From Kordia zhangzhouensis (lineage in GTDB: Bacteria; Bacteroidota; Bacteroidia; Flavobacteriales; Flavobacteriaceae), in NCBI RefSeq assembly GCF_001005305.1, contig NZ_LBMH01000004.1, forward strand, positions 434,001 to 498,000: 64,000 nucleotides of DNA. The letters are read 5' to 3'. Made by a program: the position numbers and the translations under genes. Numbering within the stretch: the first letter of the stretch is position 1; each line of letters starts with the position of its first letter. Of the stretch, positions 35,101 to 42,417 are shown piece by piece. The notes beneath the pieces were generated by a model, which saw only the letters and a list, made by a program, of their open reading frames with translations, was not told where the DNA came from and searched no databases.

Positions 35101-35814
35101 GTCACCTTAGTAGAAAAATTACAAAACCTATTACAAAAACGTGTCGCTGATGGTAGTTTAGTTGTGCCAAAAGGAATCAGCTATGAATTTTCAGGAACTT
35201 ATGAGCAACAAGTACGAGCAGAAAAAACATTGTCAATCATCGTTCCAATTGTATTCTTAATTATATTTCTGATTCTATATTTTCAATTCAAATCCATAGC
35301 AACTTCTCTCTTTATATTTGTAGGAATAGCGGTAGCTTTTGCAGGTGGTTTTATCATGATTTGGTTATATGGACAATCGTGGTTTCTTAATTTTTCCATT
35401 TTTGGAAGTAACCTTAGAGAACTATTTCAAATAGAGACAGTCAATCTAAGTGTGGCCGTTTGGGTAGGTTTTATTGCTCTTTTTGGTATCGCTACAGATG
35501 ATGGTGTGATAATGGCAACTTATCTTACTCAGAATTTTAACAAAACACGTCCTAAAAACAAGGAAGCAATTCAAAATGCTGTGATAGAAGCTGGTAAAAA
35601 AAGAATTCGTCCTTGTTTAATGACCACAGCTACGACTTTGCTGGCATTATTGCCAATTTTAACCTCAACAGGACGAGGAAGTGATATCATGATTCCAATG
35701 GCAATTCCAAGCTTTGGGGGAATGCTTATTGCTTTAATCACACTCTTTGTAGTACCAGTTTTATATTGTTGGAATCAAGAAATTCAACTCAAAAGAAAAG
35801 CAAATGAAGCATAA
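32122..35814 (+). CDS. Heavy-metal RND efflux pump, inner-membrane subunit (CzcA/CusA family)
   Basis: This 1230-residue protein starts with the single N-terminal helix and DAIPDIGENQQIVFTEW characteristic of metal-type (HME) RND pumps. The transmembrane proton-relay segment reads GTMVDMGIVLIENITRH (about residue 435). The second transmembrane block has GIATDDGVIMATYL and the periplasmic lobes contain MPALNEGSFLLMP. An extra stretch of membrane sequence (about 535-620) makes it longer than the usual 1030-1050 residues. It uses proton import to drive metal ions out through the adaptor and the TolC channel encoded next. Copper/silver versus zinc/cobalt specificity is not settled; the HMA and HMBD neighbours favour copper. 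It overlaps the TolC gene by 11 bp. Confidence 0.95.
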   Translation: MLNKSIQFFIQHKLVSVLLLATIIGFGLSYAPFDWNLGTFPKSSIAVDAIPDIGENQQIVFTEWKGQSPKDIEDQITYPLTTTLMGIPGVKTVRSSSMFGFSSIYIIFDDAIDFYWSRSRILEKLNALPSTLLPENVQPTLGPDATGLGQIFWYTLEGRDENGQVIGGWDLQELRSIQDYYVKPALSGASDVSEVSSIGGYVQEYQIDVQPDILQKYNLTLSQVVQAIRNTNQEIGAKTIEINRAEYVVRGLGYVKSISDIENTSIVSENFTPVLVKDVANVTLGPAERRGILDKEGAEVVGGVVVARYGANPMQVISNVKEQIQTIASGLPSKTLQDGRTSQLTIVPFYDRTELIQETIHTLEEALSLEILITLLIIVVMVLNLRASFLIASILPVAVLLVFIAMKLGKVDANIVALSGIAIAIGTMVDMGIVLIENITRHIEEDTENLSINTIVYNATSEVSGAILTAVLTTIVSFIPVFMLIGAEGKLFSPLAYTKTMALASAIVVTLFILPALAAWLFGWKSSKRQTNLIVYSILVFVGLLAVFYGIYLGIVLIIFSIISLLYHLQTISQAQKTRGHIIIAVATLIILLTVYWRPLGYTNNMTMNFIFVSITCVVVLGTFALFIKFYEQLLRWALQNKILFLCIPLLILITGIQIWRQTGKEFMPALNEGSFLLMPTSLPHAGIEQNKEVLQKLDMAVASIPEIETVVGKAGRVESALDPAPLSMYENVIHYKSEYILDESGNPKRFQVTDDGLFVLKDGSKISMEDKLIDANQLIPDENGALYRNWRSHIQSPDDIWNEIVQKTKLPSVTSAPKLQPIETRLIMLQTGMRSPMGIKVKGQDLAQIEAFGLQLESILQGVPEVKKETVFAERLIGKPYLIMSINREKIARYGLSVKAVQETLEVAIGGKVVSQTIEGRERYNVRVRYPRALRGHPSDLENIYIPLANGAEILLKEVVDISYEKGPQMIKSEDTFLVSYVLFNKQSDIAEVTLVEKLQNLLQKRVADGSLVVPKGISYEFSGTYEQQVRAEKTLSIIVPIVFLIIFLILYFQFKSIATSLFIFVGIAVAFAGGFIMIWLYGQSWFLNFSIFGSNLRELFQIETVNLSVAVWVGFIALFGIATDDGVIMATYLTQNFNKTRPKNKEAIQNAVIEAGKKRIRPCLMTTATTLLALLPILTSTGRGSDIMIPMAIPSFGGMLIALITLFVVPVLYCWNQEIQLKRKANEA

Positions 35815-37024
35815 TATTATTTACATAGTAAGCATCTGTTGGTTTTCAATAATCAATGGACAAACCTTAGAAAATTATTTGCAAGAAGCAGAACAAAATA
35901 GTTCGGAAATTCTAGCCAAACAATTACAATACGAAAGTGCTATTGAAAAGGTAAATGAAGTAGGAAGTCTTCCTAATACTCAACTAGGTGTTGGCGTATT
36001 TGCTCAAGCTGTAGAAACTAGAGTTGGTCCGCAACGAATGCGTTTCTCGGCGAGTCAGCAAATTCCTTGGTTTGGAATACTAAAAGCTCGAAAAGAAAAT
36101 GCACTATCGTTAGCGAATGCTAAAGAGAGTGAAGTAGAATTTGTAAAGCGTCAACTTGCATTAGATGTGAAATTAGCTTACTACGAATTATATCTTTTAC
36201 AAGAAAAACAAAGTATAACCAAAACACATGTGGATATTTTAGATACGTATGAAAAACTCGCATTGAATGAACTAGAAAACAATCGCAGTACGATGGTAGA
36301 TGTATTAAGGATAAAAATGAAAAAAAACTCTTTAGTACAGCAATTGCAAACTATACAGGAAAGCATACGCACTAAAAAAACAACATTTAATTTGTTATTA
36401 AATAAACCAGTAGAAGCAGAAGTAGTAATTTTAGATTCATTAGCTATAAAAAATACAGTGATTCTTGAATCTCAAGAAACAATTAATAATAATCCGAAAT
36501 TGCAACAATTGGAATATATGGAAACTGCCTTACAACAGTCTGAAATTGTTGCTCGAAAAGAAGGAAATCCATCCTTAGGTGTAGGATTGGATTATGTATT
36601 GGTTGCTGAACGTTCGGGTATTTCTATGCCAGATAATGGAAAAGATGTTCTCATGCCAATGGTTACACTGTCCATTCCGTTGTTTTCAAAGAAACATGTG
36701 TCAAAGCAACAACAATTGCGACTTCAGCAAGAAGCTGTTCAACAAAATAAAACAACCGTTAAAAATCAATTATTGATTGCGTTAGAAAATGCAAAAAATA
36801 CACTAAAAAATGCACAAGAAAGCATAAAAACGCAAGAAGAAAATATAGCACAAGCAAATCAAGCCAAAGAGGTAATTCTTGCAGCATATCAAACCGCAAA
36901 AATGGATTTTGAACAATTGTTAGCAATCGATCAATTAAAGTTAGAGTATGAAATGCAAAAGGAAAAGGACATACACGCATACTTTTCAAATGTTGCAATT
37001 GTCGAATTTTTATTAAAAAACTAA
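35804..37024 (+). CDS. TolC-family outer-membrane efflux channel
   Basis: This 406-residue protein has a short signal sequence (ending INGQ) and two long alpha-helical repeats with alternating hydrophobic heptads (for example AYYELYLLQEKQSITKTHVDIL and KNTLKNAQESIKTQEENIAQ). This is the outer-membrane factor pattern. It forms the exit duct for the metal pump. Its start overlaps the end of the pump gene (ATGAAGC within the last codons), showing translational coupling. It is slightly short for the family (usually 420-460), with no visible truncation. Confidence 0.9.
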   Translation: MKHNIIYIVSICWFSIINGQTLENYLQEAEQNSSEILAKQLQYESAIEKVNEVGSLPNTQLGVGVFAQAVETRVGPQRMRFSASQQIPWFGILKARKENALSLANAKESEVEFVKRQLALDVKLAYYELYLLQEKQSITKTHVDILDTYEKLALNELENNRSTMVDVLRIKMKKNSLVQQLQTIQESIRTKKTTFNLLLNKPVEAEVVILDSLAIKNTVILESQETINNNPKLQQLEYMETALQQSEIVARKEGNPSLGVGLDYVLVAERSGISMPDNGKDVLMPMVTLSIPLFSKKHVSKQQQLRLQQEAVQQNKTTVKNQLLIALENAKNTLKNAQESIKTQEENIAQANQAKEVILAAYQTAKMDFEQLLAIDQLKLEYEMQKEKDIHAYFSNVAIVEFLLKN

Positions 37025-37030
37025 GATCAA

Positions 37031-37756
37031 ATGAAACAAACATATACAGTAACTGGGATGACCTGTAATGGTTGCCGAACCAGTGTAGAAGATACTTTAA
37101 ACGCGCTTGCGCAAGTAAAGCATGCGAGTGTAAATTTGGAAACTTCAGAAGCAATTGTGGAGTCTGAAAACAAACTTGACATCAGTGTTTTACAAAAAGC
37201 GTTGCCAGAAAAATACACCATTCAACCCAAAACATCCGCTACTATTTTTGAATCGGTTGCAACAGATCAAAAAGAAGAAAGTGAATTGAAACAACTATTT
37301 CCTCTATTCCTAATCTTCTTTTATATCACAACAGCTAGCATCTTATTACAATTAAAAAATGGAACAATGGCTGACTTTATGTTAGATTTCATGGGGCTTT
37401 TTTATATAGTTTTCAGTTTTTTCAAATTCTTAGATTACAAAGGATTTCCAGAATCATTTCAAATGTATGATCCGCTAGCAAAGCGAGTTCCAATATATGG
37501 TTGGGTATATCCATTTATAGAAGTAGGATTAGGGCTCCTGTTTTTATTCCGATTTGAACTTTTGATGGCTCTTATTCTTACCATTGTCATCTTAGGAATT
37601 ACCACTATAGGCGTTACCCGTGCTTTATTTAGTAAAAAAGCTATACAATGTGCCTGTTTAGGTACAGCACTCAAACTACCAATGACCAAAGCAACATTTA
37701 TTGAAAACAGTATCATGTTGATTATGGCAATTTGGATGATTACAACCTATATATAA
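37031..37756 (+). CDS. HMA-domain plus membrane (MauE/DoxX-like) heavy-metal protein
   Basis: This 241-residue protein has an N-terminal heavy-metal-associated domain with TGMTCNGCRTSVEDTL (CxxC metal site) and four membrane segments from about residue 93. The third cytoplasmic or periplasmic link contains QCACLGTALKLPMTKATF, a Cys motif conserved in Bacteroidota metal-handling membrane proteins. The layout suggests hand-over of copper or another soft metal to or across the inner membrane. It is 6 bp after the TolC gene and 18 bp before the adaptor gene. Confidence 0.88.
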   Translation: MKQTYTVTGMTCNGCRTSVEDTLNALAQVKHASVNLETSEAIVESENKLDISVLQKALPEKYTIQPKTSATIFESVATDQKEESELKQLFPLFLIFFYITTASILLQLKNGTMADFMLDFMGLFYIVFSFFKFLDYKGFPESFQMYDPLAKRVPIYGWVYPFIEVGLGLLFLFRFELLMALILTIVILGITTIGVTRALFSKKAIQCACLGTALKLPMTKATFIENSIMLIMAIWMITTYI

Positions 37757-37774
37757 ATCGAAAAAGAGTAAAAA

Positions 37775-39472
37775 ATGAAAAAAACTAATATATTTTTTTA
37801 TATAGGAATACTTATCATAGGTATTCTCATAGGTTGGTTGCTATTTGGAGGCCAACAAGAAGCGCATGTGCATGAACAGGTTACAGAAACAACTAAAAAA
37901 CCGAAAATGTGGACATGTTCCATGCACCCTCAAATTATGCAACCTGAACCAGGCGATTGTCCTATTTGTGGGATGGATTTAATTCCTGCTCAAGAAAATG
38001 GAGAAGCATTAGCTGCTAATGAATTTAAAATGACAGAAAATGCTATGGCTTTAGCTAATATAGAAACGATTAAAGTTTCTGAAGAAGCGAAGAATCATTC
38101 TTCGTTAAAATTAACAGGTACAATTGAAGCCAACGAAAAAACAAATGCAATACAAACGGCTCATTTTGGAGGACGAATTGAAAAACTGTTTGTAAATTTT
38201 ACGGGAGAAGAAGTGCACTACGGACAAAAACTGGCACTCATCTATGCGCCAGAATTAGTAACTACTCAACAAGAGTTACTAACGGCAGCACGCATGAAAA
38301 CTTCACAGCCAGAATTGTACAAAGCAGTTCGCAACAAGCTAAAGTTATGGAAGCTTAGCGAAGCACAAATTCAGCAAATAGAAAATTCGCAACAAGTTAT
38401 TACACAGTTTCCAATTTATGCAAACGTTTCAGGAGTTGTGACCGAAAAAATGGTTGAAGAAGGAAATCATGTAAAGGAAGGAGCAGCCTTATTTAAAGTG
38501 TCTAATTTGCAAACAGTTTGGGCAAGCTTTGATGCGTATGAAGACCAGCTAACTCAGTTACAAACAGGTGATAAAATTACGATTACAGTCAATGCGTTTC
38601 CTAATGAAGAAATACCTGCAAAAATCACTTTTATAGATCCAGTATTAAACGCAAAAACTCGTACAGTCGATGTAAAAGTGGTATTAAATAACAAGAATGA
38701 CAAACTCAAGCCAGGTATGTTTGTTACAGGTGTTTTAGCGAAAGAAGTAAAGCAAACAGATGTATTAATCATTCCTAAATCGGCTGTTTTATGGACAGGA
38801 AAACGTTCGTTAGTCTATGTAAAAACATCTCCAACCTTACCTGTATTTGAAGCCAGAGAAGTAGTATTGGGAGCAATTATGAATGATAGTTATGAAGTAG
38901 TTTCTGGTGTATCAGCTTCTGACGAAATTGTAGTAAATGGAACCTTTACTGTAGATGCTGCGGCACAATTACAAGGGAAAAAATCTATGATGAATACAAC
39001 AGATAAAACACGTAATACACTTGCGCATAGTATTCAAATAGATACAAACGTTGAAAAAGCACTACAACCAGTAATAAGTGCATATTTTGAATTAAAAGAC
39101 GCTTTGGTAGCAAGTGAAACTTCTTTAGCATTCCAAAAAAATGTAAAACTTCAAAAAGCTTTAGAAAATATGCAGGCACAGCACCGAAAAAAAATTGAAG
39201 AATACTGGCTTACCATGCATAAAAGTTCAAAAAGTATTAATGAGAGCACATCTTTAGAGCAACAACGCAAAAGCTTTGAAATAATCTCAGCACATCTCAT
39301 CGCGTTGGTGCAACAGTTTGAAAAATATCCGCAGACATTTTTTGTTCAATTCTGCCCTATGGCGAATAATGACAAAGGAGCATATTGGTTGAGTACTGAA
39401 GCGGAAATTAGAAACCCGTATTTTGGAGAGGCGATGTTAACTTGTGGAAATGTCAGCAAAGTATTAGAGTAA
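37775..39472 (+). CDS. RND periplasmic adaptor (CusB-like) with HMBD and DUF3347 domains
   Basis: This 565-residue protein has one N-terminal membrane anchor and then a heavy-metal-binding domain (WTCSMHPQIM followed by CPICGMDLIP, about 45-75). The barrel-sandwich adaptor body follows (GRIEKLFVNFTGEEVHYGQ, ASFDAYEDQLTQLQTGD, IDPVLNAKTRTVDVKV). The C-terminal 150 residues match the DUF3347 pattern, with CPMAN and a final CGNVSKVLE. It links pump and TolC channel and takes metal from periplasmic chaperones. The extra N- and C-terminal metal domains are common in Bacteroidota copies. Confidence 0.93.
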   Translation: MKKTNIFFYIGILIIGILIGWLLFGGQQEAHVHEQVTETTKKPKMWTCSMHPQIMQPEPGDCPICGMDLIPAQENGEALAANEFKMTENAMALANIETIKVSEEAKNHSSLKLTGTIEANEKTNAIQTAHFGGRIEKLFVNFTGEEVHYGQKLALIYAPELVTTQQELLTAARMKTSQPELYKAVRNKLKLWKLSEAQIQQIENSQQVITQFPIYANVSGVVTEKMVEEGNHVKEGAALFKVSNLQTVWASFDAYEDQLTQLQTGDKITITVNAFPNEEIPAKITFIDPVLNAKTRTVDVKVVLNNKNDKLKPGMFVTGVLAKEVKQTDVLIIPKSAVLWTGKRSLVYVKTSPTLPVFEAREVVLGAIMNDSYEVVSGVSASDEIVVNGTFTVDAAAQLQGKKSMMNTTDKTRNTLAHSIQIDTNVEKALQPVISAYFELKDALVASETSLAFQKNVKLQKALENMQAQHRKKIEEYWLTMHKSSKSINESTSLEQQRKSFEIISAHLIALVQQFEKYPQTFFVQFCPMANNDKGAYWLSTEAEIRNPYFGEAMLTCGNVSKVLE

Positions 39473-39523
39473 AAACAAATAAATTCAAAACAAATAAGTA
39501 TTAATTTTTAAAAATGTAAACCG

Positions 39524-39928
39524 ATGAAAAAAATAATCGTAAGCGCATTACTAATAGCTTCTGTTACTTTTGTAAGCTGTAACGGAGAAGCTAAAAAAGA
39601 AGAAAAAACAACGACAATAGCTACTACACAATCAAAAGAATTGTCGATGGCAAATTTTGGAGTACGTGGAAACTGTGGTATGTGCAAAACAACAATTGAA
39701 AAAGCCGCTACAAGTCTAAATGGAGTTTCTACAGCAACTTGGGACGTAAAGAAAAAAAGCATTGAAGTAGCATATGATGAAAACGTAGTAAATGAAGAAA
39801 CAATTCATAAAGCTATTGCAGCAGCAGGGTACGATACAGAAAAAGCTACTGGTGACAAAGAAGCTTATAAAAAATTGCCAAAATGCTGTCAGTATGATAA
39901 TTCTATGGAAATGAACCAAGAGTTATAG
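39524..39928 (+). CDS. HMA-domain lipoprotein (periplasmic metal chaperone)
   Basis: This 134-residue protein has a lipoprotein signal with lipidation Cys in TFVSCNGE (about residue 19), a charged linker and a heavy-metal-associated domain carrying GNCGMCKTTIEKA (CxxC). The domain ends at GYDTEKAT, and a tail with KCCQYDN adds a second Cys pair. It is likely to catch copper or a similar metal in the periplasm and pass it to the adaptor. It is the last gene of the efflux operon; the next gene has its own promoter. Confidence 0.87.
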   Translation: MKKIIVSALLIASVTFVSCNGEAKKEEKTTTIATTQSKELSMANFGVRGNCGMCKTTIEKAATSLNGVSTATWDVKKKSIEVAYDENVVNEETIHKAIAAAGYDTEKATGDKEAYKKLPKCCQYDNSMEMNQEL

Positions 39929-39935
39929 ATTTAAT

Positions 39936-39943
39936 TACCTTTG
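39936..39943 (+). promoter_or_regulatory. -7 promoter element of the DUF423 gene
   Basis: TACCTTTG is a perfect TAnnTTTG box ending 4 bp before the ATG at 39948, again predicting a leaderless or near-leaderless transcript. It sits 7 bp after the stop of the metal chaperone gene. Confidence 0.55.
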
Positions 39944-39947
39944 CGTC

Positions 39948-40322
39948 ATGAAAACAATAGTACTTATTGCAGCTACTTTTTATGGCGCATCGGGAATTAT
40001 AGTAGGTGCTTTTGGAGCACATGCTCTCAAAAAAATCTTTTCAGACGATTTACAAAAAAGTTTTGAAACAGGAGTCAAATATCAATTGTATCACGCAATA
40101 GTACTGCTTATTTTAGGATTTGAACTTTCTTTTGTAACAGACGTGCAAAAAAGTGTTGCTTGGTGTTTTATTATCGGAACTTTTTTGTTTTCGTTTAGTA
40201 TTTATGGATTATGTATCAGTAGTGTAAAAGGAAAAAAACTACGCTTTTTAGGTCCAATCACACCTTTAGGAGGTTTGTTACTTGTGGTAGCGTGGATATT
40301 ATTAGGAATTTCTTTTAGTTAA
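39948..40322 (+). CDS. DUF423 family small membrane protein
   Basis: This 124-residue protein has four membrane segments and the family signatures GAFGAHALKKIF near the N-terminus, YQLYHAIVLLILG after the first loop, and a C-terminal ITPLGGLLLVVAW. These match the DUF423 (YgdD-like) family, whose role is unknown. It has its own promoter and is not coupled to the efflux operon. It converges on the 40340 gene with only 17 bp between stops. Confidence 0.88.
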   Translation: MKTIVLIAATFYGASGIIVGAFGAHALKKIFSDDLQKSFETGVKYQLYHAIVLLILGFELSFVTDVQKSVAWCFIIGTFLFSFSIYGLCISSVKGKKLRFLGPITPLGGLLLVVAWILLGISFS

Positions 40323-40339
40323 TCGAATATTTACATACT

Positions 40340-40897
40340 TTACTCAAGAAAAGTTTCGTAACTGTTTTTTAACTCATGAAGAGGTTTCTTTGAAGTAATG
40401 AGCCCATTAATCAAGTAGCTCCGTAAATCTTCAATATCATTATGAATAACATATTTTGCCCAACTTGTTTCTGTAGATAAAGTCTTTATTTGACGTAATA
40501 TTTTCCGTGTTTCGGGGGCAGTTCGAAGAATGAAACGTTCCTCAAAAAAAGGTTCGTCTTTATGAAAGTATTCGTACGCTTCAGAATAGGGATTTTTATC
40601 AATAAAATACAGAGGTTCAACGTCATTGTCTGTATAAAATTGAGCCCATTTGGCAAAACCTATTTTCTGCCCGTACTCTGCACTTTCTATGTTTACACGT
40701 AATCGCCAACGACAGGTAGCTGCACGTCCCCAATGTGAGGATATGCGAAATACACCTTCGTTTGTATAAAAGTATTGACTGCCAGAGCGACTTGTATAAT
40801 CAGGAGTTTTTTTAGGTAATAAGGAAGCGTCAACAGCATCAAAAATACAATACGTATTTTTAAAAAAGTTGCGTTTATGAAATATTAGTTTCTTCAC
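40340..40897 (-). CDS. Hypothetical protein, 185 residues, GTG start
   Basis: I do not recognise the family by name. The frame has no ATG; the best start is GTG at 40897 (KKLIFHKRN), preceded by an equally possible TTG one codon earlier. Visible features are a basic Trp-rich block (FRISSHWGRAATCRWRLR), a Tyr/Phe-rich middle and charged C-terminal helices. No signal peptide or membrane segment is present, so it is probably cytoplasmic. It is a single gene, convergent with the DUF423 gene and divergent from the DUF3108 gene. Confidence 0.75.
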   Translation of the reverse strand: MKKLIFHKRNFFKNTYCIFDAVDASLLPKKTPDYTSRSGSQYFYTNEGVFRISSHWGRAATCRWRLRVNIESAEYGQKIGFAKWAQFYTDNDVEPLYFIDKNPYSEAYEYFHKDEPFFEERFILRTAPETRKILRQIKTLSTETSWAKYVIHNDIEDLRSYLINGLITSKKPLHELKNSYETFLE

Positions 40898-41031
40898 CAA
40901 TTGATATTAATGTATTTTTGTCAAAGCTACAAAAAGTGGTTAAAAAGCTTTATCATTTAAATATAGTTTGGCACAATAAGTGCTTAATTGTACGTTAAGA
41001 ATAAAGAATCAATAATTAAACAATAGATATT

Positions 41032-41811
41032 ATGAGAAAGATTGTATGTGTACTAGTCGTAGCTTACATGTTTCACTTCACTGCCAATGCACAGCAACGA
41101 GTAGCGTTTAAGGATGGTGAAAAACTTACCTATACGGCTTCATACAAAATGTCGGGATTTATGACAGAACTTGCACAAGTAAGCATGGAAACTTCTGAAG
41201 TAGAAACTTCTTCAAGCACATTATTACATTTTAAGTGTAGAGCAAACACGTATAGAAAATTCGATTTTTTCTTTAAAATTCGTGATATGTATGAGTCTTA
41301 CGTAAGTAAAACCTCTTTATTACCTGTGTTATATCGTAGAGATATTCAAGAAGGGAACTATGAGAAAAAAATGAAATATGTGTACAATCAAAGTAAAAGA
41401 ATAATAAAAAGTACACAAACCAAGCGTAGAGCAAACGGAACAGATTGGGTAGTTAATAAAAACTTCACATTTAGTAATGGTGCTATGGATGTCGTATCTA
41501 CCATGTATAACTTGCGTAATCTTCCTATTGAGAATGCACGAGTAGGTGATTCAAAAACCTTCTCTATCATTTTTGACAGACAAGAAACTCCTATCACTGT
41601 AAAATATGTTGGTAAAGAAACAATTGAAGCCGGAAATTTAGGGCAAAAAGAATGCTACAAACTTGAAATTCTTACTTCAGGAGACTTCTTAAAGTCTGGA
41701 ACACTTTGGCTTACTGCCGATGGAAACAAAGTGCCAGTTTTGGCACGTTTTACCATTCCTGTAGGGAGTGGAATTTTACAATTGACCAATGCTAGAGGAT
41801 TAGCCAATTAA
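41032..41811 (+). CDS. DUF3108-like exported protein
   Basis: This 259-residue protein has a signal peptide (ending TANAQ, about residue 21) and then the DUF3108 pattern: FKDGEKLTYTASYKM, RDMYESYVSK, LPVLYRRDIQEGNYEKK, and a C-terminal SGTLWLTADGNKVPVLA. The family is predicted beta-rich and periplasmic; no activity is known. The 41839 gene follows after 27 bp and the two probably share a transcript ending at the 42223 hairpin. Confidence 0.82.
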   Translation: MRKIVCVLVVAYMFHFTANAQQRVAFKDGEKLTYTASYKMSGFMTELAQVSMETSEVETSSSTLLHFKCRANTYRKFDFFFKIRDMYESYVSKTSLLPVLYRRDIQEGNYEKKMKYVYNQSKRIIKSTQTKRRANGTDWVVNKNFTFSNGAMDVVSTMYNLRNLPIENARVGDSKTFSIIFDRQETPITVKYVGKETIEAGNLGQKECYKLEILTSGDFLKSGTLWLTADGNKVPVLARFTIPVGSGILQLTNARGLAN

Positions 41812-41838
41812 CTAAAAACGTAATCAAAAAAACATAAC

Positions 41839-42195
41839 ATGAGAACCACAAGTATCATTTTAGGAAGTATAGCTGCTGTATTAGGCTTTTTACTATCCTT
41901 CTTTTTAGACAGCTTTGCTTTTATTCCTGTAGTTGCAGGACTAATTTTAGGAGTTGTCGCTTTAACAATATCTAAAAGAAATGGACTAAGAGAGAGTGTG
42001 CCAAAACTTATCATTGCGCTTTCTTTTTTGGCAGGAGCCATTACCACCATGAATTTATTTGGAGAAAATAAAGTGGCAGAAGATGTTAAGCAAACGGTTG
42101 AAGAAAAACAGGAACAAGAGCAAAAAGACATCAAAGAAATTGAAGAACTTGAAAAGGAGATAGAAGGCATTGATGAAGAACTCAAAGGCATATAA
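41839..42195 (+). CDS. Small membrane protein with C-terminal coiled coil
   Basis: This 118-residue protein has two or three membrane segments in residues 5-75 (SIAAVLGFLLSFFLDSF, VVAGLILGVVALTI) and a strongly acidic coiled coil at the end (EEKQEQEQKDIKEIEELEKE). The membrane part resembles the DUF4190-type hydrophobic proteins. It is the second gene of a pair with the DUF3108-like gene. Function unknown. Confidence 0.75.
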   Translation: MRTTSIILGSIAAVLGFLLSFFLDSFAFIPVVAGLILGVVALTISKRNGLRESVPKLIIALSFLAGAITTMNLFGENKVAEDVKQTVEEKQEQEQKDIKEIEELEKEIEGIDEELKGI

Positions 42196-42222
42196 TCTTT
42201 TTTGCTATAGAAAAATTAAAGA

Positions 42223-42253
42223 AGTCTGTTAAAACCATTTAGCAGACTTTTTT
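42223..42253 (+). terminator. Terminator after the DUF3108-like operon
   Basis: Arms AGTCTGTTAAA (42223-42233) and TTTAGCAGACT (42238-42248) pair over 11 bp with one G-T wobble and a 4-base loop, followed by a run of T. It lies 27 bp after the stop of the coiled-coil membrane protein. Confidence 0.85.
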
Positions 42254-42321
42254 ATGCGCATAAATTGACATATTTTATATTTTTTAAGAATTCTATAACA
42301 AAAATACGAATGCTATTTCAA

Positions 42322-42329
42322 TACCTTTG
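42322..42329 (+). promoter_or_regulatory. -7 promoter element upstream of the M28 peptidase gene
   Basis: TACCTTTG matches TAnnTTTG exactly. It lies 88 bp before the ATG at 42418. No TTG occurs at the normal -33 distance, so support is partial. Confidence 0.4.
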
Positions 42330-42417
42330 TTTCGCTTAGAAAATTCACGATATCGTAACGACCATACATTATACCATATCCTGTACTAAATAGGCAAATA
42401 AAAATACTCAACCACAA

